Positions 20,990-32,955 of a DNA stretch of 64,000 bases are shown here, piece by piece. The stretch is from Ctenosaura bakeri. Lineage: Eukaryota > Chordata > Lepidosauria > Squamata > Iguanidae. Each line of letters opens with the position of its first letter. Positions within the stretch are counted from its first letter, which is position 1. The notes beneath the pieces are model-generated. The model saw only the letters and a program-made list of their open reading frames with translations. It had not been told where the DNA came from and made no database searches. The position numbers and the translations under genes are program-made. The DNA lies in the NCBI GenBank assembly GCA_948474755.1, contig CAOLHI010001256.1, positions 806,001 to 870,000 of the forward strand. The letters run 5' to 3'.

Positions 20990-21265
20990 ATACCCTGGGA
21001 CATCCAGATATTTTTTGAATACAACTCCCAGCATTACTCAACATCAGATATGGTGGCGGAGTCCCTCAGAGTTGCAGATGACCAACATCAGAGGGATGCA
21101 CTTTACTTTCTCCTATCCTGGGGCTTTCTCTGATATTAGCCTTCCATAACCTGGTCCTTCCGCTGTGTGTCAGATGCCAACTTCCATCTTTCCCAGACAG
21201 CATGCCAACTTGATGCCCTCCATATGTGTTGGAATCTAACTCCCAGCATCTCCAAGCCTATTCCA
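20990..21265. repeat. Diverged palindromic repeat fragments, ACTACAACTCC type
   Basis: Two pieces: about 20998-21090 (ATACAACTCCCAGCATTACT) and about 21205-21265 (TGTTGGAATCTAACTCCCAG). Sequence between them is unassigned. Confidence 0.5.
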
Positions 21266-24200
21266 GTACATCCAAATCTCCAGATCTTACCAGAGGAGCC
21301 TATGAAAGGATGTTCTTTCCACAACAGTATTGACCTGCTTTCTGGAAATGATGAATTAGCAGTGCCACCAGCTCCTCTCATGATTCTGAGTTTCTGACAC
21401 TTTGACTGGAGTAACAGGTAGAGGCAGGCTACAGTGGCTGCTCCTGCATTGGAGGAATGCTAGAATAGGCACTTAGCTGATACTTTTTGTTCGGTGTATT
21501 TTATTCCACTGTGTACAAGTAGCTATACAATGAGCAATTATGCACTGTCACGACCAACTTCTTCAGTGCTTTTGTATGGCACCAATGGTAGCCAAACACC
21601 CTGTTAGAGATCACCCTTGATAATCATGAAAGGCAGTAGTTGAGATTCACATCATGCTTCCACTAATCATAGACTGAACATTTCAAGCACCTTGGGATAT
21701 CAAACCATATTTTTTCTTTAACGGAAAGCAAATTTCTTTCTTTTTGTGTTTCATTAGAGTTTGCATGAATTGCTGTATTTTTGCCAATAGAACCACTGAT
21801 TGCAGAGTTGTTCCTGTGTACTTGGTGTGCAAATTTGCTCTCTTAATTATATATCTCAGGCATGACAAAACAACAGTGAAGAAAACATTGGAACGGGAAG
21901 ATTAAATAGCTCAAGCTAGAAACAGAGCACAAAAGAGGAAAGCATAGTGGGGTTTTGTGCCTGTTTACAGAATTTTCCTTGTTCTGTGATTTTTCTAGCT
22001 AGTTCCATGGCAAAAAGAGGTCTCTTTATGTGTGCACAAGATTAAATCTAACTGATTTACTGCAAAAGAGAATAGCAAATTGCAGAAGAAGATATCTAAA
22101 TTAACAGCCTGGTTCCGGTATGTGGAGGTGTGAACATTACAGCCTACTCAAGCACAGTCTCAGCTCATCTTAACTCATTTCTGACTGTGATATAACGCAT
22201 AATAATAACAACTCTCTGCGCAAAGATCCATTCTGTCCCCAGATATGGTAATACCCATTGTCATTCTTCCAGCCTTCTTTTAAGTGGGGATCCCTGCACT
22301 TTCCTATATTAGTGGTATTAGCAGAAATGAAATTGAACAAGATAAAAATTGTGGGTGGCATTTTGTATTGCAGTAACAGATTCATATCCTAGAGTTACGG
22401 ATCTGTAACTGCTCTGTATTCACTAACATTATGCAGTTACGGTCATGGCACCATTGCCATGATCATAAACACACTTTAAACCTATTTTACCTAGCAGCAC
22501 TTTCACTGAGAGATGGATTGTTTAACAACTATGATGCAGAAGGATGGCGTTTCCAGCCCTTCCCACTGGTGAACAAGGCAATCGGAACTAAGACTCCTGT
22601 TGCAGCCCCTTGTGACAAGCTCACGTGTTGGTGGGACAGAGGTGGAAACATCCTCCTCCTGCTGCCCAATTGCCTGCTGACCGGACTTAAATCTCTCAGT
22701 GAGGCTGCTGCCTGGTAAAGTAAGTTTGGGGGGTTGGGCCAGGAGATATTATTTAGTTTCACATTCATAACTAAGTACATGATGTGAGAATATGGGCCTG
22801 TATTTTTGCTATCTTCAAGAATGGCCATATTAATTGAGTTCCAGAGCCAGTTCCCCCCAGACTCAAGTTCTGAGTTTCTGGTTTCCCAAAAAACAACTTG
22901 CTTTCAGTCAAGGTGGGTTTAGCTGAAGGTGAATTGGACAGCCTCCTTTTTAGTGAGAAAAAAAAGGTCATATGGGTTTTAGAGGGTCTCAGAATTGGGC
23001 TCAAACCGTGTCTTGTCCTTCTCTGTACTACTTACTGACTGGTTAAGTTTCTCTCTCTCCACAACTTTTGAGCAATTGATAACCAACAGTAGCAAAACAA
23101 AGTGATCCTGAACTTGGTTGTTTTCGTCTCCTTCACTCATGAGAGACGATATCATCCTGATGGCCCCAGGGAGTGAACTTGTCAAGGCTGTCATTGACTT
23201 GTCAACTCTTTAGAAATCAAGGTTAACACCTACTGTGATCTGAATCTGAATGCTGACTTTTCTAAATAGGTGGAAAGTAGAAAGGTAGAAAGTAGAAAGG
23301 TAAATAACCATTTTGTGATGGCCCCAGGGGTTAAGTAAAAACAAAAATATTCTTGGGTTGCATTGAGCAGGAGACAAAACATACAAGTATGCCAGTTAAA
23401 ATTTCCAATTCTTTGAGCTTTTGTTTCATTTCCGAAGTATTTTTACCTTGTATCTTTTTAACATTAACAAAAATGAATATTTGCTTCATGGGAAAATTAC
23501 ACATCCTAGCAAAGGAGCCCAAGTAATTAAGCTATGTTATAGGAGAATGATTCAATCTAACTAACTAACAATTAACAGGAAATTATAGCAGACTTCCCCC
23601 AACCAACTCTGCAAGTATGCTGTGCACACCTGTGGACAAATTCAACAAAATCAAATTTGCTGTTTTGTTTTTGCTAGCTTAGTTTCTGCTATGTTTGGAT
23701 AACTGGAAGTTTACAGATGGGTAACAGTTTATTGTCTTGCTCTCATTGTAGTCTCCTTTGGTCTCCTAAAGGAGTTCTTCTAAATGCTGAATTGGTTCGA
23801 GGAAGAACTGTAGAGCTGTACATCACACAGGTTTAAACCAGATGGCATTCAGGAATAGTCATTAAGTGCTGCTTATGCCACCTGTTAAACTGTTGTTAGT
23901 GTAAATCTAAGTTCATTGAAACAAACTGTACCAGACAATGGTTTTTGCTTTTGGCTTGTTTCAATTAACCATTAGTTTAAGCCTGGTGTGGACAGTGCCC
24001 CTTTAGTTATTTTGTACAAAATCTCTCTTCATCTCTCACCACTAATGGAAATTGTAACCTAAATATATTTCAAGGGCCACGCTTGGCCACCCCAGTGTGG
24101 ACTAACCAGTTAGGCTTTTGTAAAATTAGTTTAAACTAGGAAGTCGATGCTTTCACACTCTTCCTCTGGGAATGAGAGCTCATCCTCTCAGTTCATTATG

Positions 24201-24311
24201 TTTGAACAAAAGTCTGGCTGTTAAACTAGAAATTAAAAGAAAATTATCTTTCTTTAATTGCAATTGTAATTCTTTAATTTGTTTTCTCTCTTATTATGGG
24301 ATTTCTTCAGA
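21266..24311 (+). other. Intron 2, about 3 kb with nothing recognised
   Basis: No exon, RNA gene or known repeat was recognised. A search for the next VSNL1 exon (expected to start FFPYGDASK) found nothing here. Several 60-100 codon open frames overlap on opposite strands and are not gene-like. Confidence 0.5.
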
Positions 24312-24506
24312 TGTGTGTTAGCCTGATTTCTGGGGGGTCCCATGAGGGACACCTAAGTCCGCTCCAAATTACAAAGTTGGGAATTAGTCAGAAGAGCACA
24401 AGCTAGCAATACGAGAGGCAGGGCAACAGAGCGAGATCTTTTACCCAATGTCTACGGGGTCAGGCCGCGTCAAGGAGCAAACAGAAATAAATAATAATTG
24501 TTGTTT

Positions 24507-24512
24507 TTATTA
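24507..24512 (-). promoter_or_regulatory. Polyadenylation signal of the solo LTR
   Basis: AATAAA on the - strand within TATTTTAATAAAAACAAC, about 190 bp before the LTR 3' end. Confidence 0.6.
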
Positions 24513-24775
24513 AAATACAGCCAAATAAGTGTATGCAACACACTCACACAGAGAACTATAGAAATAAAGGTTGGAGCTGGATAGAGGGATTTTTAGAGGA
24601 GATTTTGGTATGGGAGATACTACACCTGTCCTGAAGCCCGGGTAGTCAGAAGATGAAGTTCGTGAAAATGGAGTTTCTCAGCATGTGTAGCTGAAGGGAA
24701 GGCTTGCCAAATGAAGTGGCAGCAAGGCGGGATGGAAGCCAGGAGCAATCCGAGGAAGCACTCAAAGTCAGCGGT

Positions 24776-24783
24776 TCTTATAG
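24776..24783 (-). promoter_or_regulatory. TATA-like box inside the solo LTR
   Basis: TATAAGAA on the - strand, about 265 bp upstream of the AATAAA signal, which is a plausible U3/R spacing. Activity is not shown by sequence alone. Confidence 0.5.
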
Positions 24784-26512
24784 GGGAAAATGTGGCCGTA
24801 GGCTAGTCCGTACTTGGGGACAACAATGAGTTTCGGGCAGGAGACAAAGCCTCTGAAAGGTCAGAATTTTAATGATTGAGTTAAGATCGAATTGTCAATA
24901 GAGTAGCCAGTATGCAAATACGGAGTGCTTGACAGATGAGTATTCGGCCAGTCAAGCTGCCTGCTCGGGGAAGGGAGTTCTTTGTAAGTAACGTGTATAC
25001 ATAATGTGGTACTTGCCTTGAGGTCTCTTGAAGCGGCGGGTCGGTTATTTCTGGCCTGCCTGTATTTATTTGGAATATTACAGTGATTAGCGGCCATGCC
25101 TGTCTGTGAGCTTGTCCGGGGGCCTTGCAAGCACGTGGAGGAAAAAGGGTATAGTAGGCCAAATTATTGATATCAAAATGATATCTAATATCCCACAAGT
25201 CCGGGCTAGGAACTACAGTAACATGTGCATGCTTCAGCATGTTCAAGCTATGCTCAGGTCAGGCATGTTCAACCCATGTTTACCTTCTGATTACCAACTG
25301 CACACAAAGCATCCATGCAACATATACAGTTGGGAAACAATCACATGCTGTGACAAACAGGTGTCTTTCACTACTTGAGGGAGCACCTCTACAAGAAACC
25401 CCTGCTAAATATACTGTCTACTTTGATCCTTAGTAATCCTTACACTGATGCAGTAAACAATTTATAGAAACCCACTCTTATTCTGCAGAATATCTCTGCC
25501 TTCCATTCATAACCCTTCATGTTTACATATGGATGCTGAATTTTGCAGGGGGTTATGATTAAGTACATGTGCCATACTATTCCATTTCTTCTTCATCTCA
25601 GCTCACAAGCATGTTATTAAAGATGGTCTAAAAACTGTATTGTTCCTTTAAAATCCAGCTGCTTTTATGCTAAGTTTGCAGTATATGTAGGGCTTTGGGG
25701 TCTTTTTGGCTTGAGACAAAACAGGACAGTGCAATTTATCATAGACCAAAGAACTGCACACGTCTGTCACAATAATTGCTGTTGTGCTGCCAGTTTCCCT
25801 TCCATCTGTATTACACAATGATTTGGCTCAGGTAAGTTGATCTGTAAGAAAATGTATTGTTGTTATCGTTGAGATCCTGTCATTGTATTGGACACAGACT
25901 TAGTTAGAGTAGACTTGTTGAAATTATTAGAACTTTGGTTTCCTTTGACTATTTAATTCTCATTGATTTTGAAGGAAGACTAAATCTGTGTCCCATCCAC
26001 TGTACAGTGATAGCTAACTTTCAAGTACTGCCATTATTCAACTATCTGATGCTACAGAGAGAGAGATCTAATCAAAATTTATGGTAATAACCATAGATAA
26101 AACACTACAGAACTATATTGGTGGCTTCAAAAATAGTCTTCCCCTGACCACATGTCCTCCCACACATGCTTCATTTGTTTCTGTTTACCAGGAACAGCCT
26201 TGTTTTATCTTTATCTATTTTCCATCTCTGATAAGCATCATCCTTATTTACCTTAGAAGATCATAGACAAGGGTCTACATTTCTACTCATCACACTACCA
26301 ATGAGAATGACAAACAACAATATTCCCCACACATTGGTTGGAAGCTGGGGATGGAGAGCATCTCCAAAGTTGTCCAATATGTAATAGAGTATATCTCCAA
26401 AGCAGAGTACAACTGAAGAGATGACCCCACTGGATTATTTCAATTCTGTGTTCATGTGGTAGTTGGATCATGTGGAAGCAAAAACAATTCTCCCCAAAAA
26501 AGGTAAAGAACG

Positions 26513-26548
26513 AGGGAGGGAGGGAGGGAGGGAGGGAGGGAGGGGGGG
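26513..26548 (+). repeat. (GGGA)n tract, G-quadruplex-capable
   Basis: About eight GGGA units ending in seven G's. Four or more GGG runs separated by single A's meet the sequence rule for a G-quadruplex on the + strand. Confidence 0.9.
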
Positions 26549-26707
26549 ATAGCTTTCTTTAAGTGGGAATGAGTGCTGATTCTTCCTTAAGTTCCTTATA
26601 GTTTGTCTAACTTTTGAAACTCCATCATGTTATGAAAGAAGAAAAGATTCCCTTTTTAAGAGCTTCATTGTATGAAAGAACTATTTAAAAAAAAACCCTA
26701 CTAGCTA

Positions 26708-26710
<3 letters not shown>

Positions 26711-26745
<35 letters not shown>
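26711..26745. repeat. (GT)n microsatellite
   Basis: About 17 uninterrupted TG units. Confidence 0.95.
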
Positions 26746-26747
<2 letters not shown>

Positions 26748-27559
26748 TATCCCCCATGATTGTATGCTGTCATTGCAAATTAATCATTAAGTAACGTAGA
26801 ATTTAGAATTACTTATTCTGGATAGTCTATGGCAGGGGTGCAACTTAATTGAATATTTTTATTTGGGTGATTTGTATGGGAAACTAATTGGTTGGTTTGC
26901 CTTCTAAGAAATTTAAATAAATCCCAGTCATTGGGAGAGATCTGGTATCAGGAGACATAGTTATGATGATAAAACTCTTTCATCATAGTTACATCTCCAG
27001 AAATGACCACCAAAACCAACCTTAGAAGCTACACAACACTGCCATCACAAGGATTTCTGAGGCACTGAGAAACAGGGCACTGTGAAGTCCTGTCACAATT
27101 GCTTGTTTGAGAGGGCAGGGCACGTCTTCACTCACCATCTGACTCTCCAGTTCCTCAAAGATTCCTGTGTTGGTGGCACTGCCTAGCTTCTAAGGTGGGT
27201 TTTGGAAGGCATTCTGGGGCATTACACTAGTGCAACAACCACAGATAGGAATTCAAAAATTTATGATGTGAGCCTGGCTTAAAAGATTATAAATACTGAA
27301 CAGGGTGCTAGCTCTTGTTTCTAAATTTGCAAATATAAACATAAATTTTCATATATAAACTTTATGTCAGCTTATGTTCTACAGGTCTTAGTACTGAATC
27401 ATGCCTCTGTTGGCCACCTGCAATTCATAGAAAATCATTGGCTAAATTCCAAAATATAGTGTGCACACCTGTTGGATTTACTAAGTGTATATGTTATCAT
27501 GGTGGATAACATAATGGCAGTGCTTATGTTTCTTTTCTTTTTTTTTAAATGTTTGGCAA

Positions 27560-28174
27560 TGTTAATTGCCATCAACTTGACATTGACTTATGGTGACCCT
27601 ATGAATGAGAGATTTCTAAGGCACACTGTTATTAGCAGCCCTGCTGATGTCCTGCCAACTCAGGGCTGTGGCTTCCTTGACTGAGTCTATCCATCTGTGT
27701 TGTGGTCTTCCTCTTTTCCTACTGTCTCCCACTTTATCAAGCATTATAATTGTTTCTAAAATGAATCACATCTTCTCATGATATGTCCAAAGTATGATAA
27801 CCTCAATATAATCATCTTGGTTTCTAAGGAGAGTTCAGGCTTGATTTGCTCTAGGATCCATTTTCCTTTTGACAGTCCACAGAAGTCTCCTCCAGCACTA
27901 CAGTTCAGATTCTCTTCCTGTCGGTTTTCTTTACTGCTCTGTTTTTACACACATACCAGAGAAATCAGAAATAATATAGCATGGATGATCCTGACTTTGG
28001 CATTGAATGTTACATCTTTATATTTGTGGATCTTATCTAGTTCCTTCATAACTGCCCTTCCAAATCCTAGTCTTCTTCTGATTTCTTGATTACTGTCCCC
28101 CTACGTTCATCTTGGTGTCCTTTTTCCACACAGTCATATTTTAAAATAAAAAAATCTCAATCTTTCCATTGCAG
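27560..28174 (-). mobile_element. RTE-BovB LINE 3' part, antisense, inactive
   Basis: On the - strand, broken frames encode the BovB C-terminus: IRRRLGFGRAVMKELDK and DVTFNAKVRIIHAI (about 28095-27985), then MLDKVGDSRKRGRPQHRWID and SLIHRVT (about 27750-27590). The 3' end, GGGTCACCATAAGTCAATG, is the BovB-type tail also shared by the SINEs in this window. Several stops interrupt it and the catalytic RT core is absent. Confidence 0.85.
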
Positions 28175-28289
28175 GTATGAAGAAATCTGCAAGTTTTTGT
28201 AAATTCATATTAGAAATGAACCAAACAAAATTCTCACTCATCCTTCCTACAGACTACTTGAAATGTAAGCTAGCGGTGGCATGCCAAAA

Positions 28290-28448
28290 GTTGAATCATG
28301 TAGTTGCATGTGAATCTCCTTCTTTGGAGGTTTTTAAACAGAGACTGGACAGCCATCGGTTGGGAATGTTTGGATCATGTATTCCTGCGTGGCAGGGGGT
28401 TGGACTCAGTTGCCCTTGTCATTTCTTCCACATTTCTATGATTCTATG
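28290..28448 (+). mobile_element. CR1 LINE 3' end fragment
   Basis: TCCTTCTTTGGAGGTTTTTA, GGCAGGGGGTTGGACTCAG and the terminal TTCTATGATTCTATGA are the CR1 3' UTR and end, as at 6840-6988 and 52395-52533. Only about 160 bp remain. Confidence 0.85.
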
Positions 28449-28624
28449 AATGTACATGAGTGCTGTTCCAGTGGACAGGATTGCTGAAAGGCAGCAAAGA
28501 GAACTGTTTCTGCCCAAAGCCATTACATACCAAATTTCCTACGACAACAGTAAATCACAGCAGTATATGATTTATTGCCATAGCTGTGGTATGTGCCAAT
28601 CTGGACCAGAATGTGGAAAAAAGC

Positions 28625-28906
28625 TACCTTTGGGGACTACAACTCTCATAGTCCCTCAACCAGCATGACCACTAGCCATGCTGGCTGGGGGATTCTGGGA
28701 GCTTCAGCCCAAAGAAATAAATGTTTCCTCACCACTGAACTGGACATAGATGTTCAGCAGTGTCTGGTTGTTTTGGGAAGACACGGGAATTGTATAGATG
28801 AGGGTGGGAATCTTTTGGCCCTCCCAATGTCATTAGACTTCAGCTCCCAGAGAACCTAGAATTCCTGGTGAGGAATGCTGGGTGTTGCAGCTCAGCAACA
28901 TTTGGA
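28625..28906. repeat. Two palindromic repeat fragments, ACTACAACTCC type
   Basis: First copy about 28631-28715 (GGGACTACAACTCTCATAGT and CCATGCTGGCTGGGGGATTC). Second about 28830-28906 (GACTTCAGCTCCCAGAGAAC and TTTGGAGGGCTG). Confidence 0.6.
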
Positions 28907-29879
28907 GGGCTGAATGATTCCCATCCTGCAAAAGAGAATATAAAATTATAGGTCCATTAGAAAAGGAACATGAAGCTCTTAAGGCAGAAGAAGCAGTTGA
29001 TGATATCCTCCAAAGAGTAGCAAACTCTGCCAAGCCCAATGAAACTCTTAAAGCGGCTATATTTTACCTGCAGGAATGTTGCTCTTCTAATATTGCTGCT
29101 TAGAGGCTGCCTAGCTGATCTGTTACCTTGCAGAGTTTTTTTAAAAAACAAATAGACAAACAAACAAACAAAGACCATTCTTCTTTTGCAGTTGTAAGAA
29201 TTTTCATGATTGCTGTTACATGTGCCCAAGCCAGCTGCTTAGCAACAAGAGTGAATGCCTTTCCAGAGCCAGAATTTAAATCCTGTAGCTCTTAGAGGAA
29301 GAAAGAAAGATGGATTGGTGACTGCATAGATGAGCAAATAGCTATGTGTGGTGTGCTTTAAGTAACACCTGTGTTTCTGATTCTGCATATAGAAATGCTG
29401 AAGGGATAGTATACGAATACAACAGGATCCAAGAAATATTCTATTATTACAAATGAAATAATTAAAATAAATAAAGATACCCACTGGATCATTTTCTTGG
29501 CTCCCTGTATTTTATAGGAATGAATCCAGATTTAGGTATATGCAGACTGGCTGCCAGAAGGGAAGTCCACTCCATGGCAGGCCCTCCAGCCACCTGAAGT
29601 TGCCTCGCAGAGTCAGGGAATGACCTGTGGTATGGAGAGTGATTTTGAAAAAAACAGGTGGAGACATCTTGTATGAGTAGAGTCCTTCCATCAATGGAAG
29701 TCAGATCATGGATCCAGTCCATAGTTTTTCTAATATGTTTTGTCTGAGAGTAGAAGGCACTCCCCAAACAATATCTCAGCTCTAGGAAGTAGTCCAGTAT
29801 TATGCCCATATTACAGATGGTGGCACTGATAGGAAGCTGGTCAGCTCCTTCAAAAGTGAGACAAAGTGAGGACTAGTGA
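28907..29879 (+). other. Intron 2, little recognised
   Basis: No exon seen. About 29800-29850 has a faint MIR-like block (GCCCATATTACAGATGGTGG). Confidence 0.4.
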
Positions 29880-30175
29880 AATATGGTTACAGAGCTTCAG
29901 GTCTGGAACACCCTCCCCAAAGGGGTCACAATGAGGTATTTTTAGTGGCATATTGACAGTTTCTTTTTATTAGTCTGGTGCTTTTAATCCTTTTCTGAAC
30001 TTTTAGCTTATCCTTCTGTTATTGTGTTGATTTTGTTACCTCTGGTTTTATTATTGTTCTGATTTTAGTGTTTCTCTTTTACGATCCAGTTTATCTTTGC
30101 TGCCTTACATTTCTGTCAGCTGCTCTGGGAGCCTTCAGAGCGTCACCCACTATGTCTTGGCAATAGTGATATTTC
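29880..30175 (+). mobile_element. L2-like LINE 3' end
   Basis: GGTCTGGAACACCCTCCCCA, a T-rich segment, then CAGCTGCTCTGGGAGCCTTC form the usual order of the squamate L2-like tail. No frame survives. Confidence 0.5.
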
Positions 30176-31334
30176 CTAAGGCCGTGCAAAGAATTCGTGA
30201 CTGGGCTGAAATTTGAGCTGGCATTCATCCAGATCCATAGCTCATGTTCCTAACCACTGCAGTGCAACTTCTCTGAAGTCATAATTAGAGGAGTATTGGA
30301 TGGTAATTTGATCCCCCCCCCAAAAAAAATCTGTCTACAAAGCAATAACATGAGCAAGAGTTCCAGAACACTGTGTTTCTGTAATATTCAGAGCAGGCTC
30401 TGTGAAAGGCATCAGAAGTATACAACTGCATAACATGTTTAATCCAGCATTGTAATTTGGCCTTCACTCAGTCACTTTCGGTAGGTAAACAGCCACCTTT
30501 AGATATCTTTTGCCCTCCCATTGCTATGGCTGGTGTTCATGTACTATAGTGAATATTGAATGTCCCACAGTGGCATATAGCTATCTAGCCATGCAGAAGA
30601 GTAGTCTCAGTGCCCCTTCTGGTGCTATTTTTAACCTTACCTTCTCTTCTCATCCCCAAGTGTGGCTCCTTTTCAGAACTGGAGATTGGTTGGTCTTATC
30701 AAATGGTGCATGAAGAAGCTGCTAGGAAGTGGCTGACATGCTGCTAAAGATAAAATTGGCAGGAGCCCTAAAATAATGTTTTAAAAGGTCCTTGTGTTGC
30801 ATCCAATTTTTTTTTTCATTTGACTCTTCCCACAGTTGTGGCTCCACTGATTCATCTTTGCAAGGCTGTTGATCAGATGTTTTTGTCTTATTTGGCCAGA
30901 AAATCAAACTGCAAGGATTTTTGATCCCTTAGAACTTTAATATGCCTTTTCTTTCTCTGTCAGATTTGTCTTGAACTGTATAGTCCTCAACTAAATTTTT
31001 CCTTATTATTCACTTCATATTTCTCATTTGCTACGTATTCTAGGCTTCATAGCCATAGTGACTTTCTGGCAGGATGGTCACATTCATTTTTGGCAGCAAA
31101 AATAATGAAACAGTTTAAAGATGAACACATGCACTATGCAACAAGCTGTCATGGAATATAGAACACGCTCTATCAGATACATAAAGTTGACGGATTCAAC
31201 CAGTGACCCATGATGAGGTTCCATTGTTGTTTGCTGCAGTTGAGGTCCAGTTAGAGAAGGGCCAAACCTGCTTTACCTTTGGTAGACCTTTGGTCTTCCT
31301 TATGTTTTGGATTATGTCACTCATAGTCTCTTAC
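30176..31334 (+). other. Intron 2, little recognised
   Basis: About 30190-30265 (GCTGAAATTTGAGCTGGC, ACCACTGCAGTGCAAC) may be a decayed MIR-like SINE. A C run followed by an A run sits at about 30312-30329. Nothing else recognised. Confidence 0.4.
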
Positions 31335-31400
31335 TATTGACTGTGCTGGGTGGGGCTGATAGAAGTTGTCGGTCAAAGCATCTGGAGGGCCAGAGTTCCC
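31335..31400. repeat. Palindromic repeat fragment, ACTACAACTCC type
   Basis: GTGGGGCTGATAGAAGTTGT followed by AAAGCATCTGGAGGGCCA, one half of the palindrome. Confidence 0.55.
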
Positions 31401-32785
31401 ACACACCTGGGCTAAAAGATGTCCACTATGGACCCGGTTCACACCAAAGTCAGGTTTGGTTGGATTCTGACTAAGGAGAGATCAAGAGAAACAGCAACAG
31501 GAAAGTAACAGCACTATGGAGAGCTCCAAGTGAGGATGGAACTGAAAACCAGAGCTCTATATTGCTTCTGTAGAACCTTACTTTTGGGCTGCTGCTTCTC
31601 CCTTAAAGTGACCTGACCTGTCATGACATGCTTGGGTTGCAACAACATGGAAGCAGCTGCACTGACCTGGAATCCATGACTGGCAAATCTGAGGTCCACA
31701 AAGGCTGGTCCCTGTGATGTTCATAGGGAGCTGAGCCCTAAGGAGGAGGAAGCCATGTGATGATCTTCTGTAACTGGAGCCTCCTCTGACTGGTTAATTC
31801 AGGAGCCTTTTCTTCTGAAGACAAGGGTTTAGGGTAATGAACCATGACAGAATTAAAGAGGGTTAACATTTTAGAAGCTGGAATTAAATGGCAATGGAAT
31901 TCTTAAAGCACAGTGTATGAAAATTCGGCCAGAGCTTAAATATTTGCAAAGTAATCCATGGACCTTCACAACAGTAGTATCTGCTGGTAGCATAGTTATC
32001 TGACTAACACCACTAAGAGGACAAAAATCCATGATCTTTATTTAGACCCAAAACCAATTGGTTCAAACTTCATTATTCAATTCATTTAGGCCTGAATTTT
32101 GTTTTTAGGCTGGAATGTTTCATTGCAATTCCTCTTTGGGGAAAATGGCAACTTTCAGCTCAGGCAGAGAGGATCTGGGGAGAGGTAATGTTCCCCTACT
32201 CACTTCTGAATGATCATTAGTTCCAGACATCAGTATGCTTCAGTATTGTCATTTCCATGACTGTTCACAGACGATTGCTAAGAATGAGACAAACATCCTG
32301 CTGTTGGTAAGCTAATTAATGTAGAAAGCCATCCTGGATCATCAGAATATTTATCCCCCCAGGTATATAGAATTTTTATATATGGTACTAATTTAATGTT
32401 TTAAGTACGTGAAGCCAAGTACATGCAGCAGTATGAGAGGAGATGGGTCTTTTGAGCTGCAGAATCCAAACCCCTCCCATTCTTTGCCTGCACTCCCAGT
32501 ATAGAGAAACATGGAGATTGGCCCTGAAGCTGGTCCCTCCTATTGTTTACAATGGGAAGAAAGAAAATGGTTGACATAAAAGCAGAGGAAGCTTGGCAAA
32601 CATTGCTCCACCGTCAATTTTGCTGTGCCAGCACTCCCACTTTCTCCCTCACATCTACTTTGTCCATGACTAGCTGGTTAGACAGAAGTGGTTAGTTACT
32701 TACTTGGGTTGCGTTGGAGTTATCTGTTAAATGCACTGAAATTCCCCCTTTGTTAAGTGTTTACCTTAACTTTGGCATATGGGAC
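31401..32785 (+). other. Intron 2, nothing recognised
   Basis: No exon, RNA gene or known repeat recognised. Confidence 0.45.
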
Positions 32786-32955
32786 ATAGGAAGCTGCTGA
32801 ATAAACCATTGGTCCATCTGGACAGGTATCATCTATACTGGCTGACAGTAGCATTCTGGGCTTCCTTTCCACCTGTACCCAGAGATACTGGAGAATGAAC
32901 CTGAGACCTTTGGTATACAAAGCGTGTGCTCTAACTCTGAGCTACAGCCCTTCCC
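32786..32955 (-). mobile_element. tRNA-derived SINE, antisense
   Basis: On the - strand the 5' end reads GGGCTGTAGCTCAGAGTTAG (A-box region) and, about 50 bp later, CAGGTTCATTCTCC (B box), the split RNA polymerase III promoter of a tRNA head. The 3' end on that strand is CAGCTTCCTATGTCC. This is a recognised reptile SINE layout. It is not a tRNA gene because the stem pairing and tRNA 3' half are lost. Confidence 0.75.

Larger units (their letters stand above)
24316..25223 (-). mobile_element. Solo LTR of an LTR retrotransposon or endogenous retrovirus
   Basis: A 908-bp unit with TGTTA...TAACA ends, flanked by an exact 4-bp duplication TGTG (24312-24315 and 25224-25227). On the - strand it has the layout of an LTR: a long U3, a TATA-like TATAAGAA near 24776-24783, and AATAAA near 24507-24512 followed by U5. 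There is no internal gag, pol or env sequence and no second LTR, so it is the product of recombination between two LTRs. It is more CpG-rich than its surroundings. A 4-bp duplication fits gamma-type (class I) retroviruses or some Gypsy elements; the lineage is undetermined. Confidence 0.82.
25228..27559 (+). other. Intron 2 with microsatellites
   Basis: No exon recognised. Contains a (GGGA)n tract at 26513-26548 and a (GT)n tract at 26711-26745. Confidence 0.55.

Noticed and set aside
32786..32955. Possible tRNA gene
   Set aside because: A and B boxes are present, but the acceptor and anticodon stems do not pair and the rest is SINE body.
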